Below are positions 39,001-53,600 of a stretch of DNA of 64,000 bases, one piece after another; positions within the stretch are counted from its first letter, which is position 1, and every line of letters starts with the position of its first letter. Made by a program: the position numbers and the translations under genes. Origin of the DNA: Archilochus colubris (Eukaryota > Chordata > Aves > Apodiformes > Trochilidae); the NCBI GenBank assembly GCA_023079485.1, contig CM041097.1, positions 18,707,158-18,771,157 on the forward strand, given 5' to 3'. Below the pieces are notes generated by a model. That model saw only the letters and a list, made by a program, of their open reading frames with translations. It was not told where the DNA came from and ran no database searches.

Positions 39001-42000
39001 AGGGGCAGACATCTGGGCACACACTGGAGATGAATGCCTGCACTGTCAGTTTATGATTTATGATTTACAGACCATGATTTTTCACTGTCTTCTGGTGGGA
39101 CTTACTATATTTTTGCATAAGTCTGTGTTTACTGGCTACAGAAATTGACTGAGAAAACCAAAGGCTGTGGCATTGGAGACACAGATTTAGTTGTGTGAGG
39201 CAGAAAAAGGGTTTGAAGAAGAGTTTCTGTTGTCTTAGATGAGTGATCTCGTTGTTTGTCTGTGCTCTGGTCTGGTTTTGTTTAGACAGAAATCCCTTAT
39301 CCTTCACTTGATCCAGCTTTCTTAAAGTATGAGAATGATGTGCTTTGGGGAATAAGTAAGCTTTAGATCAACAAACTGACTTTCTCCTACTGGAAAGGGT
39401 TCCACCACTCCAGCAGCCAGCAGATATGTTTTCTAGGGCTTGAAGACTGTAGTTTATTGAACATGGATCTGAATGTATAGTTCTCTGTGTTACTTGAAGT
39501 TTCACCTTGAGTGGGTTGTACTCATTAGGTCCATTCTCCCTCTCCTAAGAATTCATCATGTATTAATAATCCTCCTGGAGATAAAAATCTGTGCACAATC
39601 AGCATCATAGTGATTGCTTCCCTTTACATTTACTGATCCTACAATGTACCTCAAAGTCCTGGCCCTGTATTTCTCACCCTCCTCCTTGGGTTTGACTCCT
39701 GGGATGTGACCCTGGGGCTGTCCTGATCCACTGGGGTTTCAAATTGTCTGGTTTTGTATCAGATTTCCCACTTGTGCCTGAACACCAGGGTGGCAGTATT
39801 TGCTGTGCCAGTTTATTCTGCACACCCAGCATCCTTTCCATTCCTTTAATTGCTGTTAATTTTGCTGGTTCATGCAGTTGCCTGAATGGAAACTTTTGCC
39901 AGTTTGAACTTGCCTGAACTAAAAGCTGAAGACAGAGTCTGCCCTGAAACTCTCCTGGCAAAATTTCTTGAAGGAGTGGTTACATTTTGCAGACAAATTT
40001 GTTTGCAAGCACCTTGGAGCTACAACCTCCCAGTGCTTGGTTTGGGGTGGGCTCCAGCCCAGCTCCACTTCCCCTCTTCTTGGATCAGCTCCTTGTATTT
40101 TAGGCTTCTGAGACCAGTCAGGTTGCCCAGGTTTGCCCAGTGTGGTCCAGGCTGTGAACAGGCTGCTGGCATTGGTGCTGGTGTCACTTAATGGTGGTTA
40201 AACAAGTCCTTGATTATTTAACAACTCCATTAACTATTTCACTTGTATTCAAGCCCAAACAGTGCAGCCCTGTCTGTTCTTTTGTGCAAATTCCTCTCTC
40301 TGCATCCCAAAGGACAAGCTTGCTGAGGGAGCTTGCAGAGGATGAGGAGGTCTTTAAACCAGAATTCTGCCCCATCTGAGATGGATCAGAACTGGGACAA
40401 CTCCAAGCACAAGGCAGAGCAGCCACATGATGTCTGTCCTCACCTGCATTGACTTGCAGCCACTTTTTAGCCAAGATTTCCCAGAATATACAGCACTGCC
40501 AGGCTGTTTGGGATCTCCTGTCACCCCAGTCCTTTCCCTTGACCTTAACATGGGGCTCTGCTTCTGTGGGGCTTTGAGTTATCCCTTCCAGACAGTGCAA
40601 ACGTGGGAACCACAGAAAATGGTTGAAAATAAATTAATTAAAATAAAGCCCAAGCACAGCTCACAGACATCACAGAGCAATGGGCAACATCAACCACTTG
40701 GTTGCCTGGCTTACAATACCCCAGTCTGTGCACTTTCTGAGTGATGAATGCCAGCAGAGGTTTCTTACTCTTAGTAAAATGCATCTTTACTCTGTATCAC
40801 TTTGTAAATAGTAGTAGTAACTAAAGGCAGAGAATGCAAAGGATGATGTTAAGGTAAATATTTTATTGAGACCTATATTAATTGGGAAGCAAAAGGCAAA
40901 ACTTGAAAAGGTAGCAGTAAAACAGGAATGTCTTTGCTCTTGCACAGGTGTACCCAAGTTCCCAAAAGAAAAAATTGAGCCCCTTGACGTGGAGCATGGT
41001 GATTCTGTGATTTTGCACTGTAACCCCCCAAAAGGCATCCCACCTCTGCATATCTATTGGATGAATATTGGTAAGTAATCAATTTTTACACAGTTCATCT
41101 GAGGAGACTCAAGACATTTGTCTTCCACAGCTTCGTTATTGATGGGGCTGTAATTGTGTGAGTGCTGAGGAGAAAGGTCTGGGTATGGAGAAACAACAGT
41201 GATAAATGGAGGATGGTGATATGGTTTTATTAAGTTAAATTGTAGAGTGCCTTAGCACAACTTATTATTAAATAGTAGATATCAGAAAGGTTACATATCA
41301 GCTAACAGCTCTACCAGTAATGAGGATGACCCTAGTGACAGTAGAGAGGATAAAATGTGTCAAGACATTGTTCTTGTCATTCCTAGTTTCCTTTTTTCAT
41401 AAAGTAATAGTTGATTAATGATACACACCCCATAGATTTGGGTTTTTCTTAGTATAATGAGTTCCCTGTGGGTTTCTGTCACCTTGTCCTTCAGGATTTG
41501 TCTTCTGCAGGAATTTCTAGGTCTTGGGAAGCAGAGGAGCTCAGTCTGCCTCCATGAGATGAGGGGTTTGTTCCTGGTGTGACTTACAGAGGGAAGGTGC
41601 CAGGGTAAACCTCTTGATCTTGTGAGGCAGCTTCTCCACTCCTGACACACACAGTGAGCTCAGCCCTTCCTTTGGTTGGGTCAACCAGGAGGCTCTGACC
41701 CTTCCCTGCTGTAACCTGGAGCTGGAGAAGAGCAAAGAGACTGACCAGGGGGAGAATGGTGACCTCCATAGCACCTCCAGAAGCCTTTGTGTCAGGGAGA
41801 GGTGCTAGAAATTTCATTTCACCCCAGCAGGAACATTTTACTGAGTGTTTTTCTTTTATTCTCAATTCTTCACTATCAATTATTTTTCATATATTTTATA
41901 TATATAAAAACACATCATATTTATTATCAATTCTCTATTGGACATTGAATATTGATAAATAGCCCATTGCTCATGCTGGGTCTTCTGCCTCTTTCCCATC

Positions 42001-44215
42001 AGAGTTTTATTCTGTATCTGGAAGCAAGCAGATGACAGGCGAGCATTAGCAGTCATGTTGGTGAACCAGCTCGGTATCATTTCCATATCATAATTATTTT
42101 CTCTTGCTAGATTTGCAGCACATTCCACAAGATGAAAGGGTCTCCATGAGCCTGAAGGGAGATCTCTACTTTGCAAATGTGGAGGAAAATGACAGTCGGA
42201 GTGATTATTGTTGCTTTGCTGCCTTCCCAAGGCTGCGGACGATCGTTCAGAAAATGCCCATGACGCTGAAGGTTTCCCGGTGTAAGTCTGCACAGGAGGA
42301 GTTCCCTGTTTTCTGGTGGTTTTTTCCTTTCTTTTTTTAACTCCCCAGGTGTCAGTGAATGCAGATGTGTGTCTCTGATGGGCTTCTCTCTGAAGGAAAT
42401 GCACGTTCCTCTGCTTCTTCCTGTGTTATTAACCTTCCTCCAAGGGCTAAATTCAACCCGTAAAAGCTTTTTGCAGCTCTTGGGCCCCCAAATTCCCTTG
42501 TTTCCTGTTCTCCCTGCAGGGAAACCTCATGGTGCATTAGGGAATCCTGCTTCTCTTGCAGACTGATGGATGGGACTTCACTGGGGCTCAAGGATTTGTG
42601 TGGCCAGCTGCTCTCAGGGTGCAGGACTGGTTTGGTTGGGGTGCAGCAATGCAGTTGGGAAGTGCAGGATGCTCCAGGTCTTTGCAGACTCCTTTGAGTA
42701 GCACAGGAGGCATTTCCCATTGCCTTGCTGACATGTTGTGAAGGCAGCAGCACATTTTATTTCTTTGTTTAACAGCTCTCACTTCCCATAAGCTTTGAGA
42801 GGCCTGTACAAAAGGTGGTTTGGGTTCTGCCCCTGAGTCCCACTGGGGCAGCTTGGGTTTGCTCTCCCATCCTCACACACTCCGTGTAAATTCACCCCTA
42901 ATTCCAGCTGCACAAATCCACTGGCTACAAGAGATGTGCAGTGTTAGAAACAGAGGAAAATAATACAAACATCCAAACAAAACCATAAATCCTAAGGCTT
43001 CTGGGCCATGCTCACAGCTGCCTTAAACATCAGAGCCTGAGAGGAGCCAGAGGAGCTAAGGCAGCTCATACCAGCTGGAGATCCCTCTGCTTTGCTTGAC
43101 TCTTCTGGTTGTAAATAGTTTGTGGTATCACTTGGAGCCTTTGCTGAGGCTGCCTGAGCCTTAAATCAGCCTTCTGTTTCACTAATACTTCTGACCTTTC
43201 AGGCTTATGCAGCCCAGAAAGCCAAAGAGATTTTTCTTCCTGAATGGCTGCTGAATACTTAATATATGAGTTTAAGAGTTTTCTTGTTGGCATAACAAGA
43301 TAAAGGATTAGTAGTGGGTCTGTGTATCTTAATACTTGCTTAAACCATATCTTGGAGGATAATTGTGAGAAAAATATCAAAAAGAAAGTGTTGGTCTTTG
43401 GAGATTCTCTTAAATGGGTCCAATTCCACACACAGATTACAGAAAAATGAGATGGGATTTGGTGGTGGGGCCACTGAAATCCCTGGCAGTGGCCAGCAAA
43501 ACCCTTCAGTACAGGTACCTGGGCACCCAAACCCTGGGCAAAGAAATGAGGCACAGGCTGAAAGGTTTTTGTCAGCTCAGCTTGATCCTGCCCACTCTGC
43601 TTCATGCCAAATCCCTGTCAAGGGATAAAATTAAAAATAAAATAAAGAAAGAAATAAAAAGGGAAAACACAGGCAGTAAAAAGGACTGGATAAATACTAT
43701 AAAAATTTCTTTATAGTGAATAATTAGGGCTTAGTGATTTACTTTCTGTTTATGATACTAGGTAGCTAGGGTGAAATGATGATTCTATCACCCCTGAAGA
43801 ATTTCATGACATAACACATATCTGTAAAGAGTTTTGTTTCAATTGTCATAAATTTGTTGTTCATCTGTTGCTTTTCTTTATGTTGTTCTTTGCTTCTTTC
43901 TTTTCCGGGAAGAAATTATGGGGAGGGCTTGGGGCATGATATTGGGGCATGGTTTGTGGGGTTTTTTTGGTTGATTTCTTGTTTCTTTTGATGCCATATC
44001 AACTCTGCATGTCTGTGTTTGGTTGTCACTTTTATTTATTTCAGTTAAGCATGCTAATGACTCAGGCTCACCTAACGCTGCTGTTACTAAGGGTGAGTTG
44101 AATCCATCTGTTATTTAGCCTTTAAACTGAGAATCTACTAGCCCAGATGAGCTGTGAGATCCTGCTGCTGCTCAGGGAAAAAAAATGAAAGAAAGAGAGA
44201 GAAAGAGAGAGAGAA

Positions 44216-44246
<31 letters not shown>

Positions 44247-44283
44247 AAGAGAAAGAGAAAGAAAGAGAGAAAGAGAGAGAGAA

Positions 44284-44326
<43 letters not shown>

Positions 44327-44417
44327 AAGAGAAAGAGAAAGAGAAAGAGAAAGAGAAAGAGAAAGAGAAAGAGAAAGAGAAAGAGAAAGAGAAAGAAAGA
44401 GAGAAAGAGAGAGAGAA

Positions 44418-44460
<43 letters not shown>

Positions 44461-44514
44461 AAGAAAGAGAGAAAGAGAGAAAGAAAGAAAGAAAATAAGA
44501 AAGAAAGAAAGAAA

Positions 44515-44609
<95 letters not shown>

Positions 44610-47600
44610 GAAGGAAGGAAGGAAGGAAGGAAGGAAGGAAGGAAGGAAGGAAGGAAGGAAAGGAAAGGAAAGGAAAGAAAGAAACCACAAAAGAGTTTTT
44701 ATTGTGCTGAGATGGATTTAAGTGGTCCATGGAGTACAGTTTGCTCATCTTTTACTTTTTAAGAGAAATCTGAAGGGTTTTTAACAAAGAGGTAGTTTTT
44801 CTTTAGAATAAAACGTTTCTGTTTTATGAGATGATGTAAGCTGGGAGGCTGATGTTGGGGTTTCTTGTCACTGGTTCAGAGCAGGAGCCAGAGCTGGGTG
44901 CTCCCAGTCTCCCTTTAGGATCCTGTCATTAGGAAACCAGAGTCTGAAACCAGGAGTTCCCATCCAAAGGGTCACCCTGGGGCTGCATTACTGCAGGGTG
45001 TGGGTTTGCAGAGCTTTAGGTGCTCTGTGTTACCTGTCCCCACCTCCAGGTCTGCTCTGGGGAGGATGAGGATGGATCTGTTGGTTCTGATCCTGATGGT
45101 CACCCCAGCACTGCCACAAAGTGCTGCTCACCCTGGGGATTCACATCTTCCTTTGCTTTGTGTTCTCCTCTTTGGGGAACAATATCCTACAAATATTCTG
45201 CTGAGGTTTAGGCAGGCAATGTGGATCTGTCAGGAGGCCACTGGTAGCTATTCCTGCCATTCTCCACCCAGTTAATTTTGATTAAAATATGTCAAAGTCA
45301 TAGTCTTGGGTTTTGAATGTAGCTCTTGACTGATTTCTTTGGTTAAACTGCTTCTGAAAGCCTCTGTTTTTTGAAATGAAATTCCTGGAAGGTGTCTTTT
45401 TTGCTGGAAGAGCCCTGAAGCTCTGGATAAGGGCATTCTCCTCAAGTGTTTTGGGGCAGATAACTCCAAGAACTGATCAAACCTCTATCTGCAGATGCTG
45501 AGCCTTGTGAGGAAGCCAAACAGGGCTGGTGTGGAGTGACAGCCACTCCCAAACTGGTTTTCCTCTGGGAGAGATGTCTGAAGTCCTGCTGCTGCTTGGG
45601 AAAGGGACTTCCTACCTTCAGGAGGTGGAGGGCAGATGGAAAATGGGGGAGTGCATCCAGAGGCACCCAAGTGTTTTGCTGCAGCTCTGAGCACTGGTGA
45701 CACAGATCTGTGGAGCCAGAAAGCAAAGGGAGGGATAAAAAAGAAAAATAGAAAAAGGTTCAGAGAGATACATGTGGTCTTTCACCAAACCATCTGTAAC
45801 TGACTATTTTTGAAGAACTAGTGCCATTTGGGGACTTATTCATTACTGTGCTAATTGTTATGATAACTGGATAGCCATTTATCTCTGGGCATATTTCATC
45901 ATGAAACCCTTGTTTGGCTGGCTGGAGCAAATGGTCCATTGAAATCAGACACAGGTCAATCTTGTTTTATTATTTTAACAAATTGTTATCTCCATTACTG
46001 GAGATTTAATAATTGTAGCAAGCAGGACAGTTCTGTGGGATATTCAAGGCAGGAAAGGTGGAGTTTCAGCTGAGATGGATGAAGTCAAGGCAGAAGAAAG
46101 GTGCAGTGGGCTGAGGTGGATGAGGGAAAGGACCAAGGCTTGGGAAGCAGGGCATGAAGCTGTAGGAAAAGTGGCTTCATCACTGCCCTGCTGCCTGTTC
46201 TTACTGCTGTAGCCATCTTCTGTCTGTGAGCAAGAGAACCAGGGGAACAGGTTTGGTCCCAAACTCTCTAAATATAAAAAAAAAAAGAAAATTTACAAAT
46301 CAATGTCTGAAACCTTCTGACAGCAGTAGTGTGTGGCATTAGTGAAGGATAAGCAAAGGCTCTTAAGTTTTCATATCTTAACTTTTATTTTATCTTATTT
46401 TTTTAGCAAATTTTATCAAGGAAAGGAAACCCAAACTGCTGATCCCCCCTGAATCTGCTGGCAGTAGCTCATCAGTCACTGTCATCAAGGGAGGTGTCCT
46501 GCTACTGGAATGTATTGCTGAAGGGCTGTGAGTAATGCACAATTCTGCACAAACTTAATCACCTCTTGAAATAGAACAGAATGAAAAAGCTGGATTTAAA
46601 GTAATACAGCTTCAAATGAGTATACCTGCCTGCCCTCAATTTTTAATTGAGCCTCTATGCAGAGATTTTCTGAAGTATTCATGTTCCTTGGAAAGCAGCA
46701 CAGAGCTAGCATGCAACATTCATGTGTTTCTTAGGGCTGTAGTTTATAAATAGTTAATTAAAAACATTCTGTGAAAGCTATAGATTCTCTTTTTTGCTCT
46801 TCTGTTAAAAAAAACCCTGCTATAGAATTTTTTTTTGTCAGTAGTACTGGTTTTTAAGCTGTTGAGAAACTAAACAAGATCCAGATTCAGTCTTTCTGCA
46901 GTTTGTTTTCCAGCCTGTAATGTTTCTTTTCTGGTTTTGCCAATTTGGTTTGGGTTCAGTGCTCCAAAATTATTCACCGTTTTTTTCCCTGAGGACTCAG
47001 GGTTTGAAAAGCAAAGTTACTGAGCTGCTTCAGACAAGAAATGTCCTGCTGAGAGGGGCTGGTGTCCCCCTGGCCCAGCTGCAGTGGGAGATGCTGGCTC
47101 AGGGGTTGTGGTGTTTCTGGCTTCTTCCTGTGGTCCATTGCCCAGCATCCAGAATTTCCATACAGAGGATGATCTCCTAGATGCCAGCACGTTGAGGAGC
47201 AAAGCCCATAACCCCCAGTGAAAGCCCAGTCACTTCTGGTTTATTTCTGGTAGGGCTGTTCCTTAAATGGAGACTTAAATCATCATCTCCTCCTGCAGCA
47301 CGGTAGAGCTGCAGGTCTGTGAGCACAGGCTGTGGTTAACAGAGAGATAATTCATATTAAAGGCTGTGCAATTATATCCCCTCTAGAAAATGCCAAAATC
47401 AGGCTATTTATCTACCTGAACAAACATGTTTAGGGTATTTTGTTTTTCCACGTTGGCTTGAAAGAACATTGCTCATCCAAGCTGGCAAGATGCTACCTCT
47501 GCAGTTGGTTGCCATTTCTGAGAGAAGGTGAATTACTTGTCTCACCTGGAGTCATTCCAAGTGTCTGCAGTGAGTTTTAGTTCCCTGTTGCAACTCTTCC

Positions 47601-50600
47601 TCCTCTAATCCACTCCCCATCGAGCTAATTCACAGGCACACAAACCTCCACAGGGCCACAGCTCTGAGTTTATTGGGTTTGCAAGGGATTTAATAGGCAA
47701 ATCACCTTGGAAATACACAGGTATGAATTTTACAGAAACAGAAAGCCAAAAAAAAGGACACTGCTTATGTAGAAAAAAAGAAAAAAGGAAGTATTTTTAT
47801 TTCACTTCACAAGAAACTTTTGTTTAAATTACTTTGCAAACAAAAAAGGTTTGTTGTTTTTTTAAAGTAGTCACTTTAAGAAGAGAAAATACTTCTTTGG
47901 TCACCAAGCAAACCTTTTTCACTGAAACCCTTGCAAAATGCAACACGTAGAGCAAAATAAAATATTTTTGTTAAAATTCCCTTTTCCAGCAGAAAAATGA
48001 TCAGCTTTGCCTGTATCTCTGCCAGTCCATCCCACCAAATGTCCATAAAGCATGGAAGCACATTGACTCAGCCAGATCTCACTCAGACCAAGGGCAGCCA
48101 ACTGCAAACTAAGGAATTAAGGCCATTTCCAACCTGTCATTTTTGAATCCTCCCATGCAGAGGGGTGACAGTGCAGGAGGACATTGCCTCCACTCAGCAC
48201 CAGAGCCTGACTTTGGGACAGGAGCAAGACAAGGACTCTTGCAGGAAATAACAGCACTGAGCACTTGTACTCACTGCTGATGGAAAGCCACAATTCCTGG
48301 GTACCCAGAGCCTGGAGTAGCTCGTGCCTGGGCATTTTGCCACCACAGCAGATGGGCACAGAGTGAGCAGAGACAGCACTGTGTCCCTGTGTCGTGTGGG
48401 GTGTCAGCAGCCCAGCTGGGAAGGAGCAGCCAACAGCTTGTCCTGAATTTCTGTGTCACTGCCATTTGCTTTCTACAACCATCAGGAGCATTCCCAGCCA
48501 TCTCCAATGGTTGGAAACCTTTCTAAGCAGACAGGACACCAAGTGAAGTCACTCTAATGAAGTCTTTATCTCCTTGTCTGTCCTCAGGTGACCTTTTGGA
48601 GGAGGACAAGATGCTCTTCCTTCTCCCACAGTCAGTGCCAAAGAGTGCAGCATCATGCCATGGCCTGGTGTTGGTTGCTAAGGATTTATTCAGAGGGGTC
48701 CTTCAAATCTAGAAGCAGTGTAGATTAATCATATATAGGACAACCCATAGCATAGTCCCAGTGTCCTAAACCAACCCAAAAGACTGAAAACATCCCCTTG
48801 CAAACCACACCTACAAAGCCCAGCAGCTCTGCTAAGACAGCATCACAGCAAACTCAACTCAAACCTTTCTTTTTCATTGTTTCCTTTGTTCTGTTTTGGT
48901 TTTCTTTGATATTAGCCCAACTCCTCATCTAAGCTGGGTGAAGGTGACTGGAAACTTGCCCAAGGATGAACCAGAAACAGAAAATTTTGGGAAGATACTG
49001 AAGATAGAGCAAGTGACTGCAGCTGATGAAGGAACATACCAGTGCACAGCAAGCAACCCCATGGGCAGAGCCAAGCACGAGTTCCATGTTCATGTTGAAG
49101 GTACCCAGCCTACTGCACTCAACTTTCTGATTTTGGGCAGGGATTTTGTCCCAGGGAAGTGAATAAGAACCTTTGGAAATCTCTCTCAGTGTAATGTATA
49201 AATTCAGCCTACTACCAGTTCATTCTAGCCCAGGTTCTGCCTTGTAGGTTTGGGAAGCCTAAAGAATGTAGCAGCTTTTTTAAAAAAGAATTATTAAATA
49301 GAAATAATGCATTTTTTTTTCCCTAACTGTGATGGGTAAAGTGGTAGACAGAAGTATCAATCCATTATCAGATCCAATGATTAAAAATGTGAGTTAGTCA
49401 AGCAGAGAGATTGATGAAATGTCTTGTATTAACCTGACAGTCACACTAAAAGATCTGATGATTGCTTTTGCTCTTGAAGAATGTGACAGTGGCTGCACTG
49501 GGCCAGGTCAGGGGTGCATTTAGCTTAATTTCCTTCCTTTGGCTTCCACTAGAAGTGAACACCTAGGGAGAAGGAGCTTACACATAGGGCTGGGGGCTGA
49601 ACAGGGTGGATTCAGGGCTAGCAAAGCAGAGAACCTGGTATGTTTGTGCATCCCTTTGGTCACCATTTATTTACCTTCTGCTAAAAGAAGGCAGCTGAAT
49701 GAAGCCAGCCAAGATGCCTTCAGAACACAAGTGCAGAAGAGGTGCAGAGTGCCAGCTCTCCCTCCTTTCTCCCTTCTCTCCTTTCCAGGCCCTGCTGGAG
49801 ATGCTCTTTCCCAGTGAGTTTCCCTCCCAGCAGTGTCACTGCCCCTTGCAGCCCATAAATAGCCACAGAATGAGACTCCTGAAGCACAGCTGAAAAACAT
49901 TTCTCTTTACTGATGAAAAATGCTCCAGCCAGAGTAAAAAAAAATAAAATAAAATAAATCAGAAGCAGTGTTAAGCTGTCAGAGTGTGCCAACTGCTTCA
50001 TTTTAATCTGTGGCTCTTCTCACTCCCTGGTCACAAGGAAAGGCACTTCCAGCTCCCTGTTCTGTATTTACCAGCAGCTGTGGAAGAGCCTTTTCTCCCA
50101 GTATGTGCCAAATCCTCCCCAATCACTTGACACAACCTTCATGTCTTCCAGACTTCTTTCCCTGCCTGGAAGTGTGGCAATGGGGGATACCAGGGCATGG
50201 CAAGTTTTCAGCTGTGATGGAGGGGAAGTGCTGACTCCTAGAAATCATTCCAGATGGTTTGGAGCATCTCTGCTGTAGCTGAATATTTTAACAATCTGGC
50301 TATGATTTCCTGGGCTGTAAAAATTGAATCAGTCAGAGAAATTGCAGGAGCTGCAAAACCTAAAATACCAGAGAAATAACATTAATTAAGCAGTTCAGAA
50401 TATTGACCCCTTTTTCCCCCAGTCTCCAGAGGGAGGAAACCTTTCCAGTAACTTGTTGTTCCTGCTCATTAACAAACAAATACTTAAAAGAAAAATAAGA
50501 AAAAGGAAAAAAAAAGAGAGAAACAATCCCCCTTGAGCCATTTTATTGTAACAAATGCTTTTGCAGTTGGTTTTAAATACATTTTCCACATTTAATAATG

Positions 50601-53600
50601 TTGGCTGCTGTTACTAGCAGGTATTCTTCCTATTAGGAGTCACCTCAGATGCAGGTAACAAGGTAAAATTCAGCCCAAACACTGTCTTCTTCTAGAATTT
50701 CTCCCCAAAAAATGTCCCTGCCCATCACTCAGGGCTGGGCATGTTCATCATCCTTGCAGCAACTCACACTCCAGGGCAGATCTTGAGCTGGTGGGAGGGA
50801 GCATTGGTTTCAGTGGGTTGCAGGGAGGTTGTGCTGATGTAGAGCATCCTCCTTCCCACCTGGCAGGTGCTCCTCAAAGGGTGCATGCAGAGAGAAGGAA
50901 ATTAAACATGGAAGAAAAGTTCCCTCAGTTATTAACCACCCACCTCTCAGTCTGGTGGTGGTGTAAAAAGTGGGATTTTGCAATTGGTTTTGCACCTTGT
51001 CCCTTTTTTCTGTTCTCTCTCTGGGATTTGAGGATCTCAAACCAATGTCCCAGCCTTCTAATAGCAGTCTTAATTAATCATATTTACATGCAATGGACTT
51101 ACTAATCCTACAGCAGTTTGAGGGCAAAGATTCAGGTGGTTATTTCCATATGTATGAAAATATTCAGCTAGCAAATAGCTTGACTCTTTGAGCATTTTAA
51201 TCTCTCTCCCCAAGGAAAGATGGAGCCTGGGATATTGGAGCATAAAAAAACCCCATACTTGCTATTGGAATGAGAGAGAATTATTAAAAAAAAAAAAGGC
51301 AAAGCAAGCCCACATTTTCTTGACTTTAGATGTTTGTTTTTTTTTGTTTTTTGCATGTAATCTTTCAAGCCCAATATAAAATATACATATAACCTCAAAT
51401 AATATACATATAACATATAATATAAATATACATATAACCTCAAAGCCTTCTCACTATCACAGGGACTTGAGTCACTTGACTGAGGCTCCTAGATTGTCTT
51501 TAATAGAAATAATTATTCCAGTATAGTGATTAATTATAGTGATATGATAGCTAAGGGCTTCTGCAGTTATGTCCTGTAATATTTTCATTACTCAGCTAGA
51601 GAGAAATAAAATAGATGAAGCTAATGGGAGGCAGAATCCTGTCAGGATTGCTTTAATCAGGGTCATTGTTCCATTGGGAAACTGCTTCAGGACCCCAAGG
51701 TGGTCACTGCAAGGTGATACCCTCAGAGTGGGATGGATTTGCCAGCCCTTGGGAAAATGGGAGGAGAATTTGAAATGGTCTTGACAAATTGGGGAAAATG
51801 GTCTGCAATCAAAAGGCTGAGCTTCTGTAGGCACAAGAGCTTCAGGAGGCACAAGAGCTTCAGGAGGCACAGGAGCTTCAGGAGGCACAAGAGCTTCAGG
51901 AGGCACAAGAGCTTCAGGAGGCACAAGGGCAGAGCAAGTCTCATCAGGCAGCACTAATTGGCTTCATAAGCACAGGATGGAAAGTGTCTGGTTAGACTGG
52001 TCTGGAGGTTATCCTGGATTGCACATGGCTTGAGTAAAAGCAAAAAATCATCCTGGAAACTATCAAGAAAAGTGTCTTGTAAGAGGAGCTGCTGAGAACT
52101 CCTAAATCTTCATGTAACATGATGGGGTTTTCCACCACCTGTTTCATCAGGGCTGGGGAGGACTCAGGACAGGAGTCACTTAGCTCAAAGCTGGGCATTT
52201 GAGGGAAAATTGACAGATATGGTGAATTTAGGAAATAATGGGAATGCTGAGCAGCCTTCAGATGCACTGAGGTCCCTCACAGGAGATGGGCACAGCCTGT
52301 TCCCTGGGGATGATGCAAGAGCAGGAGTTGGGCAGACATTGAAAATTTGTTCTAGTTCTAGACCCTCCAGGAGGCTGTGGGGGTTTGGATCCAATGGAGG
52401 TGTTTTATGTGTAGGTGATCCTGCTTTGTGGTGGAAGGATTGTTGAGATCACCATTTTAGATCCCCTCTATTTCTGGATCCCTTCTGTATCTTTGCCATG
52501 AAAGATACAAATCTCCATATCACCACATTTATGTCTCTTACTATGAAGAATATATTATGCAGTGAAGTATCTGCTGTACCATATTGCAGGTTGTCTGGTT
52601 GGCTGTCCAAACACTGTTTTTTCTAGCTAAAAAAGAAAAAAGAAGTGTATATTCTGTTATATTTTTTGTATATTTATAAGTAAAATAGCATATCTGCCAC
52701 ACAGCAAAGAAAGTTCTTCAGCCCTCCTGTGAAATTACATCTCATACCTGACAAATTCTCATTGCTCATGGCAGCTGCATCACCTTCTTGGAGCAACTCC
52801 AGCAGTTCCTGTGCTGAGAAAGGAAAGCAGTGGCACGATGTATCTGGAAAAAGGAAAATAGGAAGGGATCTGTCAGGGGGTTTGTATTCAGGCTGGGCTT
52901 GGTGTCTCACCTCCTCCAAAATAAAAGGAGATGCTGTGTCTCAGCTGTTGGGTTTGTCACAAACCTAGTGGGGGAAAAAATAATTCATCAGGGTTGTTAG
53001 GAACCTTTACACCTCTGACCTGTCTTTTCTTGATGGAAGCATAACATACATGAGAGAGAGAAGGAAAAAAATCTGCAAAAGCAAAATATTTTGCTGCTTG
53101 CAGAACATTACTTGGGTTTTTTTGGTTGTTGGTTTGGTTTTTTTTCCTGGGTCCAAATACAAGGATCCAGTGAGGAAGGTGGCAGGAGAAATCTGTGCTG
53201 TGTGAAGGAAATGCAGGGATGTTCTGATGTTAGAGAAGCTCCCATGCCTTGGATTTCACTTCATTCTTTGGCTGGCACTTAAGAATGTCTCTTCAGGGGT
53301 GAAAATGGGGGGCTGTGCATAGAACCTCTCGTGTATCACACTTCAGGGGTGGTTTCCTTTTAATATGTCTGTGGGAATATGAGCTCTGGTGCTTTGTTTT
53401 AGCGTATCACACATAACATCTGGAGAGGTATTACTAGGCAACAGCTCTGTTAATCTTCAAGGCATTTTATAAGCAATAACTGATGAATCCTCATGTTTCC
53501 CATGCATTAGATCATCTTCTTTCAAACAGGGAAAGAGGCCCAGAGATCTCCTCAGCACATGCAACAGAGGTGGTGTCAGGTCTGGAATGAAAAACTAAAG

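Noticed and set aside
44122..44748. Long open frames on both strands, rich in Glu/Lys/Arg or Ser/Phe/Leu
   Set aside because: They are translations of the GA/GAAA/GGAA array, which lacks stop codons in most frames. There is no real protein composition and no splice or start evidence.
51592..51954. Antisense protein with PPEALV hexapeptide repeats
   Set aside because: The repeat is explained by an 18-bp minisatellite whose period is a multiple of three. No other coding evidence exists.
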